A stretch of DNA of 64,000 nt from Moraxella sp. VT-16-12 (GCF_002224245.2 NZ_NKHK02000006.1:90825-154824); one strand, 5' to 3'. Positions 48,256-54,666 are shown, numbered from the stretch's first letter. The notes: a model not told the origin generated them from the sequence alone. Numbers and translations are program-made.

Positions 48256-48501
48256 TTATCTACATACTTTCTTTGATTTACTAATCGTGCCATCATTGCA
48301 CATAAATCTACCATCCGTAGTACAGGCTTTAATACCACCTTTACTGCCACTACATGGACGATTGCCCTTGCCACCGCCACCACTAACAGAAGCAGATGAA
48401 CTGGCTTTACTGCTTTTGCTGCCACCTTTACCACCTTTGGCAATGGCGGGTGTGGTGGTGATTAGAGCAAGGCTTGCTAAGATGGTGATGAGTGTTTTCA
48501 T
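48256..48501 (-). CDS. Small secreted Gly/Ser/Lys-rich Cys protein
   Basis: 81 residues: a signal peptide ([20 protein letters not shown]), a low-complexity [20 protein letters not shown] linker, and a C-terminal module with four Cys ([20 protein letters not shown] then [13 protein letters not shown]). The spacing suggests two disulfides in a compact module. I recall similar small proteins in Moraxellaceae and prophage settings, without a known function. It follows the toxin-like gene by about 20 bp. Confidence 0.65.
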   Translation of the reverse strand: MKTLITILASLALITTTPAIAKGGKGGSKSSKASSSASVSGGGGKGNRPCSGSKGGIKACTTDGRFMCNDGTISKSKKVCR

Positions 48502-48520
48502 AGGTTACTCCATTCTGTTA

Positions 48521-48892
48521 CTAGGTTGAATGAACCATTTTCTCAATACTGGGTAAAGCAAAGGGCGGATGAGAGACTATGTCAATCAAAACAATAAATT
48601 CATCATAACGACTATAATGTAATACATACTGACTTGTCATGTTGCCTGGTTTACCAAGATAGTAAGGTACGCCAAGATGATAATGCCAAAGACAATGCTT
48701 TTGGGCATATTGGATTTTCTCTAAATTCTTTTGTGTGGTTGGTGCTATGTCAGCTGATGATTTGTTGCGATCTTGCAAGCCACGTAAGCCATGTTTTTTG
48801 ACATGAAAAATAAACTCATCAAGTGCATCTTTCAATGTTTCATCAAGCTCATTAAGTGTTTGTTGCAAATGATTGGTGAAAATGACATTCAT
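48521..48892 (-). CDS. RelE/YafQ-like putative toxin
   Basis: 123 residues. The order of elements fits the RelE fold: an N-terminal helix pair (QTLNELDETLKDALDEFIFH), GLRGLQDRNKSS, HCLWHYHLGVPYYL and the strand QYVLHYSRYDEFIVLIDIVSHPPFALP. It overlaps the upstream gene by four bases (ATGA), the usual antitoxin-toxin layout. No catalytic set can be confirmed by eye, and neither mRNA interferase nor gyrase activity can be assigned. Confidence 0.6.
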   Translation of the reverse strand: MNVIFTNHLQQTLNELDETLKDALDEFIFHVKKHGLRGLQDRNKSSADIAPTTQKNLEKIQYAQKHCLWHYHLGVPYYLGKPGNMTSQYVLHYSRYDEFIVLIDIVSHPPFALPSIEKMVHST

Positions 48893-49173
48893 ACAGTTGC
48901 CCTAAGCGTAGGTAAAATATGTCTTGTCCAATATTTCAACTCTTCTAAGGTCTCAAAGTCAGGTACAGCAACACCGTTCTCTAATGCTTTTTCTTTGGTT
49001 TCAAAGCCCTTTAATCGCTCTTTCATGCGGTCAAGGTCATAATCAAAAGGCGTGGTATATTGTGCCAGTATTTGTAAGGCATACTGACTAGGGTCTATAC
49101 CTTGCTCGCCTGCTTGATGAATAATATGAGTTTCTAAATGTTTTGGTATTTCTAATAGCATGGTTTTTTCCAT
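48889..49173 (-). CDS. Putative antitoxin partner
   Basis: About 94 residues. LLEIPKHLETHIIHQAGEQGIDPSQYALQILAQ is an N-terminal RHH-like or DUF-type antitoxin segment. The C-terminal half (YDLDRMKERLKGFETKEKAL ... PDFETLEELKYW) is charged and probably the toxin-wrapping part. The true start is likely ATG 49173 or 49161; the long upstream extension overlaps the HIRAN gene in another frame and is not credible. It precedes and overlaps the RelE-like gene. Confidence 0.6.
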   Translation of the reverse strand: MEKTMLLEIPKHLETHIIHQAGEQGIDPSQYALQILAQYTTPFDYDLDRMKERLKGFETKEKALENGVAVPDFETLEELKYWTRHILPTLRATV

Positions 49174-49186
49174 TATTTTATTGAAA

Positions 49187-49651
49187 TTACAAACCCAGCA
49201 GGCGTGCCAATAAGCCTTTTTTGTGTGATTTGGACTTAGGCGATAGACTTGATGAAGATTTTTTTGTTGTGCTTTTTGTTGTTGTTTTTGCTTTGGGTGT
49301 TTGTGCAGGCGTGTCATCGTCATATTCCAAATCCACCCACACACCAAATAGTTCCCCTGTGCGAGTTACAATTTTGGCTCTGACACTTAATAAGTCTTGG
49401 TCATAATCCTTACGGTATTTTCTGGCATTTTTACGAGACAAATGTCCAACTTTGCCATATGCCGAAATAACCGCCACCGCTTGATTGTCATATGGGTTAT
49501 TATTATCTTTAAAGAGCTGAACATCGATAAAAACTGCTTGCCCCTTTCGGTAAGCATTAGGGTCATCATAACATTGTCTTAATATCTCAGTATAATGACT
49601 TTCACCCACGATGGGGGTGCGAAACTCATAACCATTGTGAATATCAACCAT
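49187..49651 (-). CDS. HIRAN-domain protein
   Basis: 154 residues. The N-terminal 110 match a HIRAN domain: TPIVGESHYTEILRQCY, then VQLFKDNNNPYDNQAVAVIS and VGHLSRKNARKYR, the core of this DNA-3'-end-binding fold. A Thr/Ser/Lys-rich tail follows (TTKSTTKKSSSSLSPKSKSH) and a short hydrophobic end (LLARLLGL). GGAG lies eight bases before the ATG. It sits between the exonuclease pseudogene and the toxin pair on the same strand. Confidence 0.8.
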   Translation of the reverse strand: MVDIHNGYEFRTPIVGESHYTEILRQCYDDPNAYRKGQAVFIDVQLFKDNNNPYDNQAVAVISAYGKVGHLSRKNARKYRKDYDQDLLSVRAKIVTRTGELFGVWVDLEYDDDTPAQTPKAKTTTKSTTKKSSSSLSPKSKSHKKGLLARLLGL

Positions 49652-49702
49652 TGCACTTACTCCATGTTATGTGTAAATTGCATCTTTCTTGTCAAATTGT
49701 TG

Positions 49703-50603
49703 TTAGGCAGGCGTGCCGACCATTTTCATGAACTCATCTTCGGTGGCAATTTGTATGCCATAACCTTTTTCTATCAATTCTTCGGCTTTACGTTGTTTGG
49801 CACTTTTGGTTTCACCATGGCTAAGTAATTTTGGGTCATTGATGCCCACCACTAAATAGTGTACTTTTTTAGACACGCCTGCTTTGACTTCAAAACCATG
49901 TAAGGATGCAAGATGAGCCATCTCGTTTCGACCAATATTAAAAGACCCTGTAAAACAAATACATTGACCAAAGAATCGCCCACAAACCTGTCCTTGCCTA
50001 GGCTGTATGCTTTCAGGGTAGTTTTTTGAGCTGTTTTTATAAATTTGTGTTGTTTTAGGCGGAGTAATTGGTGTGATGTACTCATCATCCAACCAATCAT
50101 GAATGCTTTGGCTTTTTTCTCTAAGTACGGTATTAGCGATAAAGCCGCACGCCTTAGCATCTTCTAAGGCACGGTGATGATGAAATTTATATCCCCAAGT
50201 GGCACAAACATTGCTCAAATTAAATCCTTCATTTGAAAACTTAGAGCAGGTCTGACGCACCATCAAACTTGCATCCACCCAACGCCAATGCGGAATTGGC
50301 AAATCATTATTTGCAAGGCATTGGTGCAAGGCTCGCTCATCAAAGTTGGTATAGCTCGCCACTACATGATTACCAACAAATTGAATGAGTTTAACAAATA
50401 CATCATATGGTGGGAGCATCTGCCACAGTATCAGCAGTAATGCCATGTATGGCGATATTGCGGTCAGCAAATTCCCCCACAGGCTTAATATAGGTCTCAA
50501 ATGCATCAACAATTTTGCCTTTGGCGTATTTCACCAAACCAATCTGACAGATTGAACCAATCATAGGGTTGGCAGTTTCTATATCTATGGCTACAAAATT
50601 CAT
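49703..50603 (-). pseudogene. DnaQ-like 3'-5' exonuclease-BRCT gene, frameshifted
   Basis: The 5' frame encodes MNFVAIDIETANPMIGSICQ and HGITADTVADAPT, i.e. the Exo I motif (DxE) and the loop before Exo II. It stops at TGA near 50410. The next frame continues YDVFVKLIQFVGNHVVASYT with NFDERAL (Exo II), FHHHRALEDAKACG (Exo III, HxAxxDA) and a C-terminal BRCT domain (CICFTGSFNIGRNEMAHLAS, VHYLVVG). Removing one base (or adding two) near 50403-50415 gives about 299 residues. The ATG follows the repressor stop by two bases, with GGAG overlapping it. Without recoding the product is a 64-residue stub. Confidence 0.8.
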
Positions 50604-50605
50604 TG

Positions 50606-51328
50606 TTACTCCATAAAGCTTGATAACCAAACCACACTACCCATAATTTGGTATTCTTGGGTAAATTCATCTTGGGTAAGTGTTACACCTGTCTTATCAT
50701 ATTCACTATATACACGCATACGAGAGCCTGTTAAACGCTCTAAATAGCGACAAATCAAAAGACCGCCCATATTAAGGACATAAATTTTATTTGGGTAAAT
50801 CAAATCCCCTTCTTGGAGCTTAGAAACTGCCACTAGGGATTTTTGACGGATAACAGGTTGCATCAGGTTATCAATGGCAACTGTGGCAAAGGTGGCAGGT
50901 ACAGATAATATTTGCTTACTTAGGAACAGTGTTTGTTTTTGCTCATTAAAATTTGCTGTTGGATAAAATTGCAGTTCTACTAAATCAGCCATGCCCTTAT
51001 CACAGCAGGCGAGCGACTGATTAAGTGAGCTACTTATATGACTGTTATTAACTTGATTGCCATGATTGTTGTAAGTATTATTATTTATTTGTGCAGGTGA
51101 GCTATTATGTTGCACATCCATCCATCCATAAGGTAAGTTCAAGGCGGTTTCTATTTGTCTAGCAATGTCATTGCCCATAGTAACCCTTGCTCCTGATGTC
51201 TTAACTCCCTTTTTAAGTTGGCTTATATAAGAAGCAGGCGTACTGATTGCGTCAGCAAATTTTGCTTGTGTCTTAAATCCATCTATCAATACTAGCATAT
51301 TTTCTCTGCGAATTTCTGCAATATCCAT
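50606..51328 (-). CDS. CI-like repressor with a degenerate S24 peptidase domain
   Basis: 240 residues. The N-terminal HTH (about 10-60) includes TQAKFADAISTPASYISQLK. An Asn-rich linker follows (QINNNTYNNHGNQVNNS), then a LexA/CI-like C-terminal fold (QILSVPATFATVAIDNLMQP and LVAVSKLQEGDLIYPNKIYV). The usual GDSM-P catalytic Ser position reads N-L-M-Q-P (Leu for Ser), and the Lys position reads LICRYLE (Cys for Lys). So self-cleavage is not expected. It heads a minus-strand operon and faces the Cro-like gene. Confidence 0.8.
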   Translation of the reverse strand: MDIAEIRRENMLVLIDGFKTQAKFADAISTPASYISQLKKGVKTSGARVTMGNDIARQIETALNLPYGWMDVQHNSSPAQINNNTYNNHGNQVNNSHISSSLNQSLACCDKGMADLVELQFYPTANFNEQKQTLFLSKQILSVPATFATVAIDNLMQPVIRQKSLVAVSKLQEGDLIYPNKIYVLNMGGLLICRYLERLTGSRMRVYSEYDKTGVTLTQDEFTQEYQIMGSVVWLSSFME

Positions 51329-51344
51329 AATAGACCTCTCATAA

Positions 51345-51445
51345 AGTTAGCATTTAACTAAAAATACCATGTTAAGTAAATAAATTCAAAACTAAATTTG
51401 CAATTTTTTTATTTTAGTTTTAAACTATATAAAATTTTAGTTAAA
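51345..51445. promoter_or_regulatory. Operator region between CI-like and Cro-like genes
   Basis: Contains AGTTAGCATTTAACT (51345-51359), an AAAACTAAA half-site near 51388-51396, TAGTTTTAAACTA (51415-51427, palindromic) and TTTTAGTTAAAG near 51436-51447. All share the AGTT/AACT(AAA) half-site, and the same half-site appears at 47770-47819. The layout recalls a lambda-like O1-O3 switch. Confidence 0.55.
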
Positions 51446-51454
51446 GACATAATT

Positions 51455-51688
51455 ATGAGAAATTGCCATCGCAAACGTAAGACTATTACTGCTCTTGTTA
51501 GCAAAATTAACAGCCTTAATCACAATGAACGCAAAGAACTTGCTCATGCATGTGGCACATCAATAGGTAATCTACGCCAAATCGCCTATGGTTTTGGGGG
51601 CGTATCACCAAGATTAGCCAAAAGCATTGTTCAAAATGCAGGGTGCAACATAACCATAGGTGAACTTTTGCCTGAACTTGCTGACTAA
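51455..51688 (+). CDS. Cro/YdaS-like DNA-binding protein
   Basis: About 77 residues, basic N-terminus (MRNCHRKRKTITALVSKINS) and an HTH-like core NERKELAHACGTSIGNLRQIAYGFGGVSPRLAK. The Cro-side position opposite the CI-like repressor supports the call. The open frame extends upstream to 51398 but without support; the ATG at 51455 has no strong SD. Confidence 0.7.
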   Translation: MRNCHRKRKTITALVSKINSLNHNERKELAHACGTSIGNLRQIAYGFGGVSPRLAKSIVQNAGCNITIGELLPELAD

Positions 51689-51694
51689 TCAATA

Positions 51695-51721
51695 AAAAAC
51701 CCAGCCATCACGGCTGGGTTC
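51695..51721 (+). terminator. Hairpin after the Cro-like gene
   Basis: AACCCAGCC pairs with GGCTGGGTT across ATCAC. The T-tract is weak, but the stem is long and perfect. Confidence 0.65.
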
Positions 51722-51970
51722 CAGTGTTTTCAATCAAAAATCAAGAATCAACAACGGCTCAAACGTGGCACAGCAATATATAAAGCTGAAAAAGCGGTGC
51801 GAAATGGCGAGGTAGTTACCATTAATAAACGTGTTGCTGGCAAAATCCGTCTATCTGCCAAACAACGTGCATCTATTAAAAAGGCAGCCAGATTATCCAG
51901 AAGTAGTAAAGCTGTTGCTAAACGCCAAAAATCATTAAAAGTTGGTAAAAGACGAGGTATGTACGATTAA
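51722..51970 (+). pseudogene. 5'-truncated gene for a basic prophage protein
   Basis: An open plus-strand frame of about 80 codons with no ATG start. It translates as KNQQRLKRGTAIYKAEKAVR, NGEVVTINKRVAGKIRLSAK, QRASIKKAARLSRSSKAVAK and KSLKVGKRRGMYD before TAA at 51968-51970. The Lys/Arg-rich, stop-free frame looks like the 3' end of a real gene. It begins directly after the hairpin following the Cro-like gene, so a deletion joint is likely. A GTG start at KA-V-RNGEV would give a shorter basic peptide. Family unknown. Confidence 0.5.
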
Positions 51971-51972
51971 GA

Positions 51973-52000
51973 AAAACCCACCTAAATGGTGGGTTTTTTA
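51973..52000. terminator. Bidirectional terminator before vapC
   Basis: AAAAACCCACC pairs with GGTGGGTTTTT around TAAAT. It lies between the truncated plus-strand frame and the end of the minus-strand PIN gene (it overlaps the last codons of that frame). Confidence 0.75.
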
Positions 52001-52377
52001 CTTTTACTTTGTTCTTTGTCAAATTTACGTTTTAAACCATCATCTAAGGTTAAAAGCTGTAAATCATGGACTAAGGCAGTGGCAAGGATAAGGCAATCAG
52101 GCAGTTTGATTTTGTGGCATTGTCTAAGGCTGACGACCATCTGAGCAATGTCATCATTAATGGGCAAACAGGTAAAGGCTTTGGCAGTTTGTTCTAATTG
52201 GGCGGCTGTTTGTTCATCTACCCCATAAAAACCCACAAACTCCATATAAGTAATTAAGCTGATGGCACATTCGTCCATCATTGCTCCGTGGCTTTCTACC
52301 AATGCCATACTTTGAGGGGATTGATTTTGTAGCCCAATCAAGGTGCAAGTATCTATTAGATAATTAATCCCATTCAT
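51982..52377 (-). CDS. PIN-domain toxin, VapC-like
   Basis: 131 residues from ATG 52377. The acidic PIN residues are visible: Asp in INYLIDTC, Glu in ITYMEFVGF, Asp in LPDCLILATA and a further Asp in LTLDDGL. VapC toxins are site-specific RNases, often for tRNA. The start overlaps the end of the antitoxin gene by 14 bp. The Lys-rich C-terminus (RKFDKEQSKSKKPTI) is the part read through the terminator hairpin. Confidence 0.83.
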   Translation of the reverse strand: MNGINYLIDTCTLIGLQNQSPQSMALVESHGAMMDECAISLITYMEFVGFYGVDEQTAAQLEQTAKAFTCLPINDDIAQMVVSLRQCHKIKLPDCLILATALVHDLQLLTLDDGLKRKFDKEQSKSKKPTI

Positions 52378-52579
52378 CACGCACCTTCTTTTGATAAACA
52401 ACTGGGTCTATGTCTTTAAAAACAGTCAAAGGCTTTTTTTGTTTAAAAAAATCAGCCACTGATACAGGCTTGGCATGGGCGGTAATGGCATTGAATACCC
52501 ACTCTTCGGCACTTACACCTTGTTCTTTGGCTTGATGAATGACGATTTGCTCAATGGTAGGGGGTAGGTCTAGTATCAT
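52364..52579 (-). CDS. VapB-like antitoxin
   Basis: 71 residues, N-terminal MILDLPPTIEQIVIHQAKEQ followed by VSAEEWVFNAI, and a C-terminal toxin-binding-like tail with KPLTVFKDIDPVVYQKKVR. It resembles the putative antitoxin at 48889-49173 in its start (LxIPxxxExxIIHQAxEQG), which suggests a shared antitoxin family. Its start overlaps the upstream Arc-like gene (ATGA). Confidence 0.72.
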   Translation of the reverse strand: MILDLPPTIEQIVIHQAKEQGVSAEEWVFNAITAHAKPVSVADFFKQKKPLTVFKDIDPVVYQKKVRDEWD

Positions 52580-52800
52580 GAGGTAGCTCCTTTAAGTGAT
52601 TGGATTTCGCTTAGAATTTGGACAAGCATATCATTTTGGTCGCTAGATTTCTCAAAAGACTGTTCAAGTCTTGCCACAATATCTGCTGTCATGGTGCGAT
52701 TATGTTCATCAGCAGATGCACGGATTTTGTCTTTTAAATCGTGTGGTAGGCGGATTTTAAATTGTGCGTCTGTTTGTTCGTAGTAATTTTTTTCACTCAT
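52576..52800 (-). CDS. Arc-like ribbon-helix-helix repressor
   Basis: 74 residues. AQFKIRLPHDLKDKIRASAD followed by EHNRTMTADIVARLEQSFEK is the Arc RHH pattern (beta strand, helix, turn, helix). The ATG at 52800 has AAGGAAG upstream; a longer frame to 52824 is open. It heads the three-gene unit Arc-like, VapB-like, VapC-like, and is the likely ligand of the palindromes at 52897-52962. Confidence 0.78.
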   Translation of the reverse strand: MSEKNYYEQTDAQFKIRLPHDLKDKIRASADEHNRTMTADIVARLEQSFEKSSDQNDMLVQILSEIQSLKGATS

Positions 52801-52849
52801 GCTTAGCTTCCTTTTGTGAGACACTGTTATGAAAACTATGTCTTAAAAC

Positions 52850-52880
52850 TTCAACTATGGTTATGACAACCACAGTTGAA
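52850..52880 (-). promoter_or_regulatory. Leader hairpin of the Arc-vapBC unit
   Basis: TTCAACT-A-TGGTT pairs with AACCA-C-AGTTGAA around ATGAC, one mismatch, in the leader about 50 bp before the Arc-like start. No T-run follows, so it is an mRNA structure or protein site and not a terminator. Confidence 0.5.
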
Positions 52881-52896
52881 AATATTTAAAAAATAA

Positions 52897-52962
52897 ACCT
52901 ACTAGGTATTGACATAAAAACCTAATAGGTTTATTATATCACACATAGACCTACAAGGTCTA
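52897..52962. promoter_or_regulatory. Divergent promoters with three ACCTAnnAGGT operators
   Basis: Palindromes: ACCTACTAGGT (52897-52907), AAACCTAATAGGTTT (52918-52932) and TAGACCTACAAGGTCTA (52946-52962). Plus-strand promoter: TTGACA 52909-52914, 17 bp, TATTAT 52932-52937. Minus-strand promoter: extended -10 TGATATAAT (52941-52933). The middle operator lies in the plus spacer and at the minus start site. Confidence 0.7.
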
Positions 52963-53072
52963 TAAAAAGCAGGTGTGCTAACCATTTAGCTCATTGGCAC
53001 GTTAAATGGGCGTGCTTGGAAAATCTTAGACGTAACCATTATGGAAAAACCACCTTAATTAGGTGGTTTTTT
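52944..53072 (+). ncRNA. Predicted small RNA, about 129 nt
   Basis: A complete transcription unit without an ORF longer than a few codons: the promoter above, an internal GCACG/CGTGC hairpin near 53000, and a terminator at 53045-53072 (AAAAACCACCT paired with AGGTGGTTTTTT around TAATT). It diverges from the Arc-like/VapBC unit and is covered by the same operators. Confidence 0.5.
53045..53072. terminator. Bidirectional terminator
   Basis: AAAAACCACCT/AGGTGGTTTTTT around TAATT. It ends the predicted small RNA on the plus strand and the RHH repressor gene on the minus strand. Confidence 0.8.
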
Positions 53073-53088
53073 CTTTAAGTGGCATATA

Positions 53089-53532
53089 TTAGTAAGTATA
53101 CCAAATACGAATACCATCTAAAACTTCACGGTTTTTATGGTCAAGACTGGTTATCATCTCTAATTTGACCAATTCATGTTCTGGGTATTGGGTGAAAAAG
53201 CGGGTAAGATAGGCAGAAGCAGCCATACGTGCTTTTTCATTATGTTCTAGTCGTTCTTGTGAGTTGTATTCTTCTGTGTATCGCCATTCAGTAAATATGT
53301 ATTTTTTGGCTGATTTGCTCTTTGGTAGACTAGATGGAGCAATAGTTTGGGTAGAAGGCTTACTGGCTAGACCTTTGTCCATAAGTTCAAGCATAGCGGA
53401 ATTTAATGACAAATTTCGCTCTTGGGCATAATCGGCAACCGCTTGATACTGTTCTTGGGGCATACGAATTTGGGTACGCTTCCAATCATCTTGTGTGAGC
53501 AACCTACCTAAATTAGGGGCTTTTTCAAACAT
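53089..53532 (-). CDS. Arc/Mnt-like RHH repressor with a C-terminal extension
   Basis: 147 residues. KRTQIRMPQEQYQAVADYAQ followed by ERNLSLNSAMLELMDKGL is an Arc/Mnt RHH domain, then a linker and a folded-looking C-terminal part (YIFTEWRYTEEYNSQERLEH, FFTQYPEHELVKLEMITS). It is divergent from the P22-type antirepressor gene, the place of mnt/arc in the P22 immI region. It has GGAG eight bases before the ATG. The inverted repeat at 53557-53593 is its probable operator. Confidence 0.75.
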   Translation of the reverse strand: MFEKAPNLGRLLTQDDWKRTQIRMPQEQYQAVADYAQERNLSLNSAMLELMDKGLASKPSTQTIAPSSLPKSKSAKKYIFTEWRYTEEYNSQERLEHNEKARMAASAYLTRFFTQYPEHELVKLEMITSLDHKNREVLDGIRIWYTY

Positions 53533-53556
53533 TTTTAAAACTCCATAAAAAAATAC

Positions 53557-53593
53557 TTGACACTATTATATAATCATAATATTATAGTGTCAA
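53557..53593. promoter_or_regulatory. Back-to-back overlapping promoters forming an inverted-repeat operator
   Basis: Plus strand: TTGACA 53557-53562, 17 bp, TATTAT 53580-53585. Minus strand: TTGACA 53593-53588, 17 bp, TATAAT 53570-53565. The arms TTGACACTATTATAT and ATATTATAGTGTCAA form a near-perfect 15-bp inverted repeat (two mismatches) centred near 53575. One dimer-pair could block both promoters. Confidence 0.75.
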
Positions 53594-53632
53594 TGATATT
53601 GACAGAGTTCAAATTTGTTATATCAGATATGC

Positions 53633-53675
53633 AAAAGAGCCTTGCAAGCCGTAGGAAAGTTGGCAAAGCTCTTTT
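53633..53675 (+). terminator. Attenuator-like hairpin in the antirepressor leader
   Basis: AAAAGAGC-C-TTGC pairs with GGCAAAGCTCTTTT, followed by T's, between the plus promoter and the antirepressor ATG (53705). It may cause early termination or yield a short RNA. Confidence 0.5.
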
Positions 53676-53704
53676 TAGGTTCAACCATTTCGTAAGGAAA
53701 ATTT

Positions 53705-54527
53705 ATGAAACCCAGTGTAATTCTACCACAAACCGTGAATTTTCACAATCAAACCCTGCTTACTCTACAAAAAGACGGTATCGCTTATGTGGCGATAAGC
53801 CTATTTGCGAGAATATTGGTCTTGATTGGGATAGCCAACGTAAACGCATTGAACGTGATGAAGTATTGAATTCAGTTAAGGTCATGATGACCGCAACTGG
53901 TTCTGATAGCAAACCAAACTATACAAAATGCTCTGCCTACCAATCCACCACCTTAACGGTTGGCTCTTTGGTGTAGATGTGAGCCGTGTTAAAGCAGAAA
54001 TCAAAGACAAGCTCATCACCTACAAAAAAGAGTGCTATCAAGCGTTGTTTGATTATTGGAATAATGGCGTGGCGGTTAGTCCAAGAGCCATCAAGATTAA
54101 CGACACCCAAGCCTACCAAATCCAAAAAGCCATCAAACAAAAGTGCCAGTACAACAAGCTACATTACCAAACACTTTACCATGCCATTTATAATGCATTT
54201 GGTGTTAAAAGCTATAAGGACATTTTGGCATCTGATTTTGATGAAGTCATGAGCTTTATTGCAGAATTTGGGTTTCACGCCGACCTTATTCGTGAGCAGC
54301 TATATGACATCATTGCTGAATGTACCGTTCATTTGCATAATTATAGAGAACTACTAGACAAAATTAAACACCCAGAAGTATGGATTGTAGGTGGAGCATT
54401 GCGAGAACTTCAAATCACTATAAACCGTCTGGGTTTTGTCAATAGTCAAGGATTGCCTATGTTTGAATCATCCACACCGCTAAACCGTTTAAACTTCTAT
54501 AATGGTTACCGGCAAGAAATTTACTGA
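53705..54527 (+). pseudogene. P22-type antirepressor gene with two frameshifts
   Basis: The 5' frame reads MKPSVILPQTVNFHNQTLLT and LQKDGIAYVAI. The second resumes as KPICENIGLDWDSQRKRIER and SDSKPNYTK. The third is MLCLPIHHLNGWLFGVDVSR and KKECYQALFDYW onward. Together this is the P22_AR_N domain followed by an Ant-like C-terminal region. One A added near 53795 and one near 53926 gives a continuous 274-residue frame. AAGGA precedes the ATG. Without recoding, the product is a short peptide. Confidence 0.8.
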
Positions 54528-54556
54528 CCTTTCATCTTTGATTAAACAAAGAACAA

Positions 54557-54600
54557 AACCATCAATACCCTGCAAGTGAGCTTGTGGGGTGTTGGTGGTT
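54557..54600 (+). repeat. Long stem-loop after the antirepressor
   Basis: AACCATCAATACCC pairs along its full length (with G-U pairs) with GGGTGTTGGTGGTT, and the loop holds a second CAAG/CTTG stem. No T-run follows. It may act as a 3' structure or terminator for the antirepressor. Confidence 0.55.
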
Positions 54601-54666
54601 AAGATTTGTTGTGGTGTTTTATTTATGTTAAACTAAACCAATTTTTATTTTAAGGTGGATATTTGC

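Noticed and set aside
48889..49347. A longer antitoxin starting at 49347
   Set aside because: The first 58 residues overlap the HIRAN gene in another frame and look like a shadow translation; the start near 49173 or 49161 is better.
53557..53976. A 139-codon plus-strand frame starting at 53557
   Set aside because: Its first half is an unrelated translation through the promoter region; only its second half carries antirepressor residues. It is explained by the frameshifted antirepressor gene.
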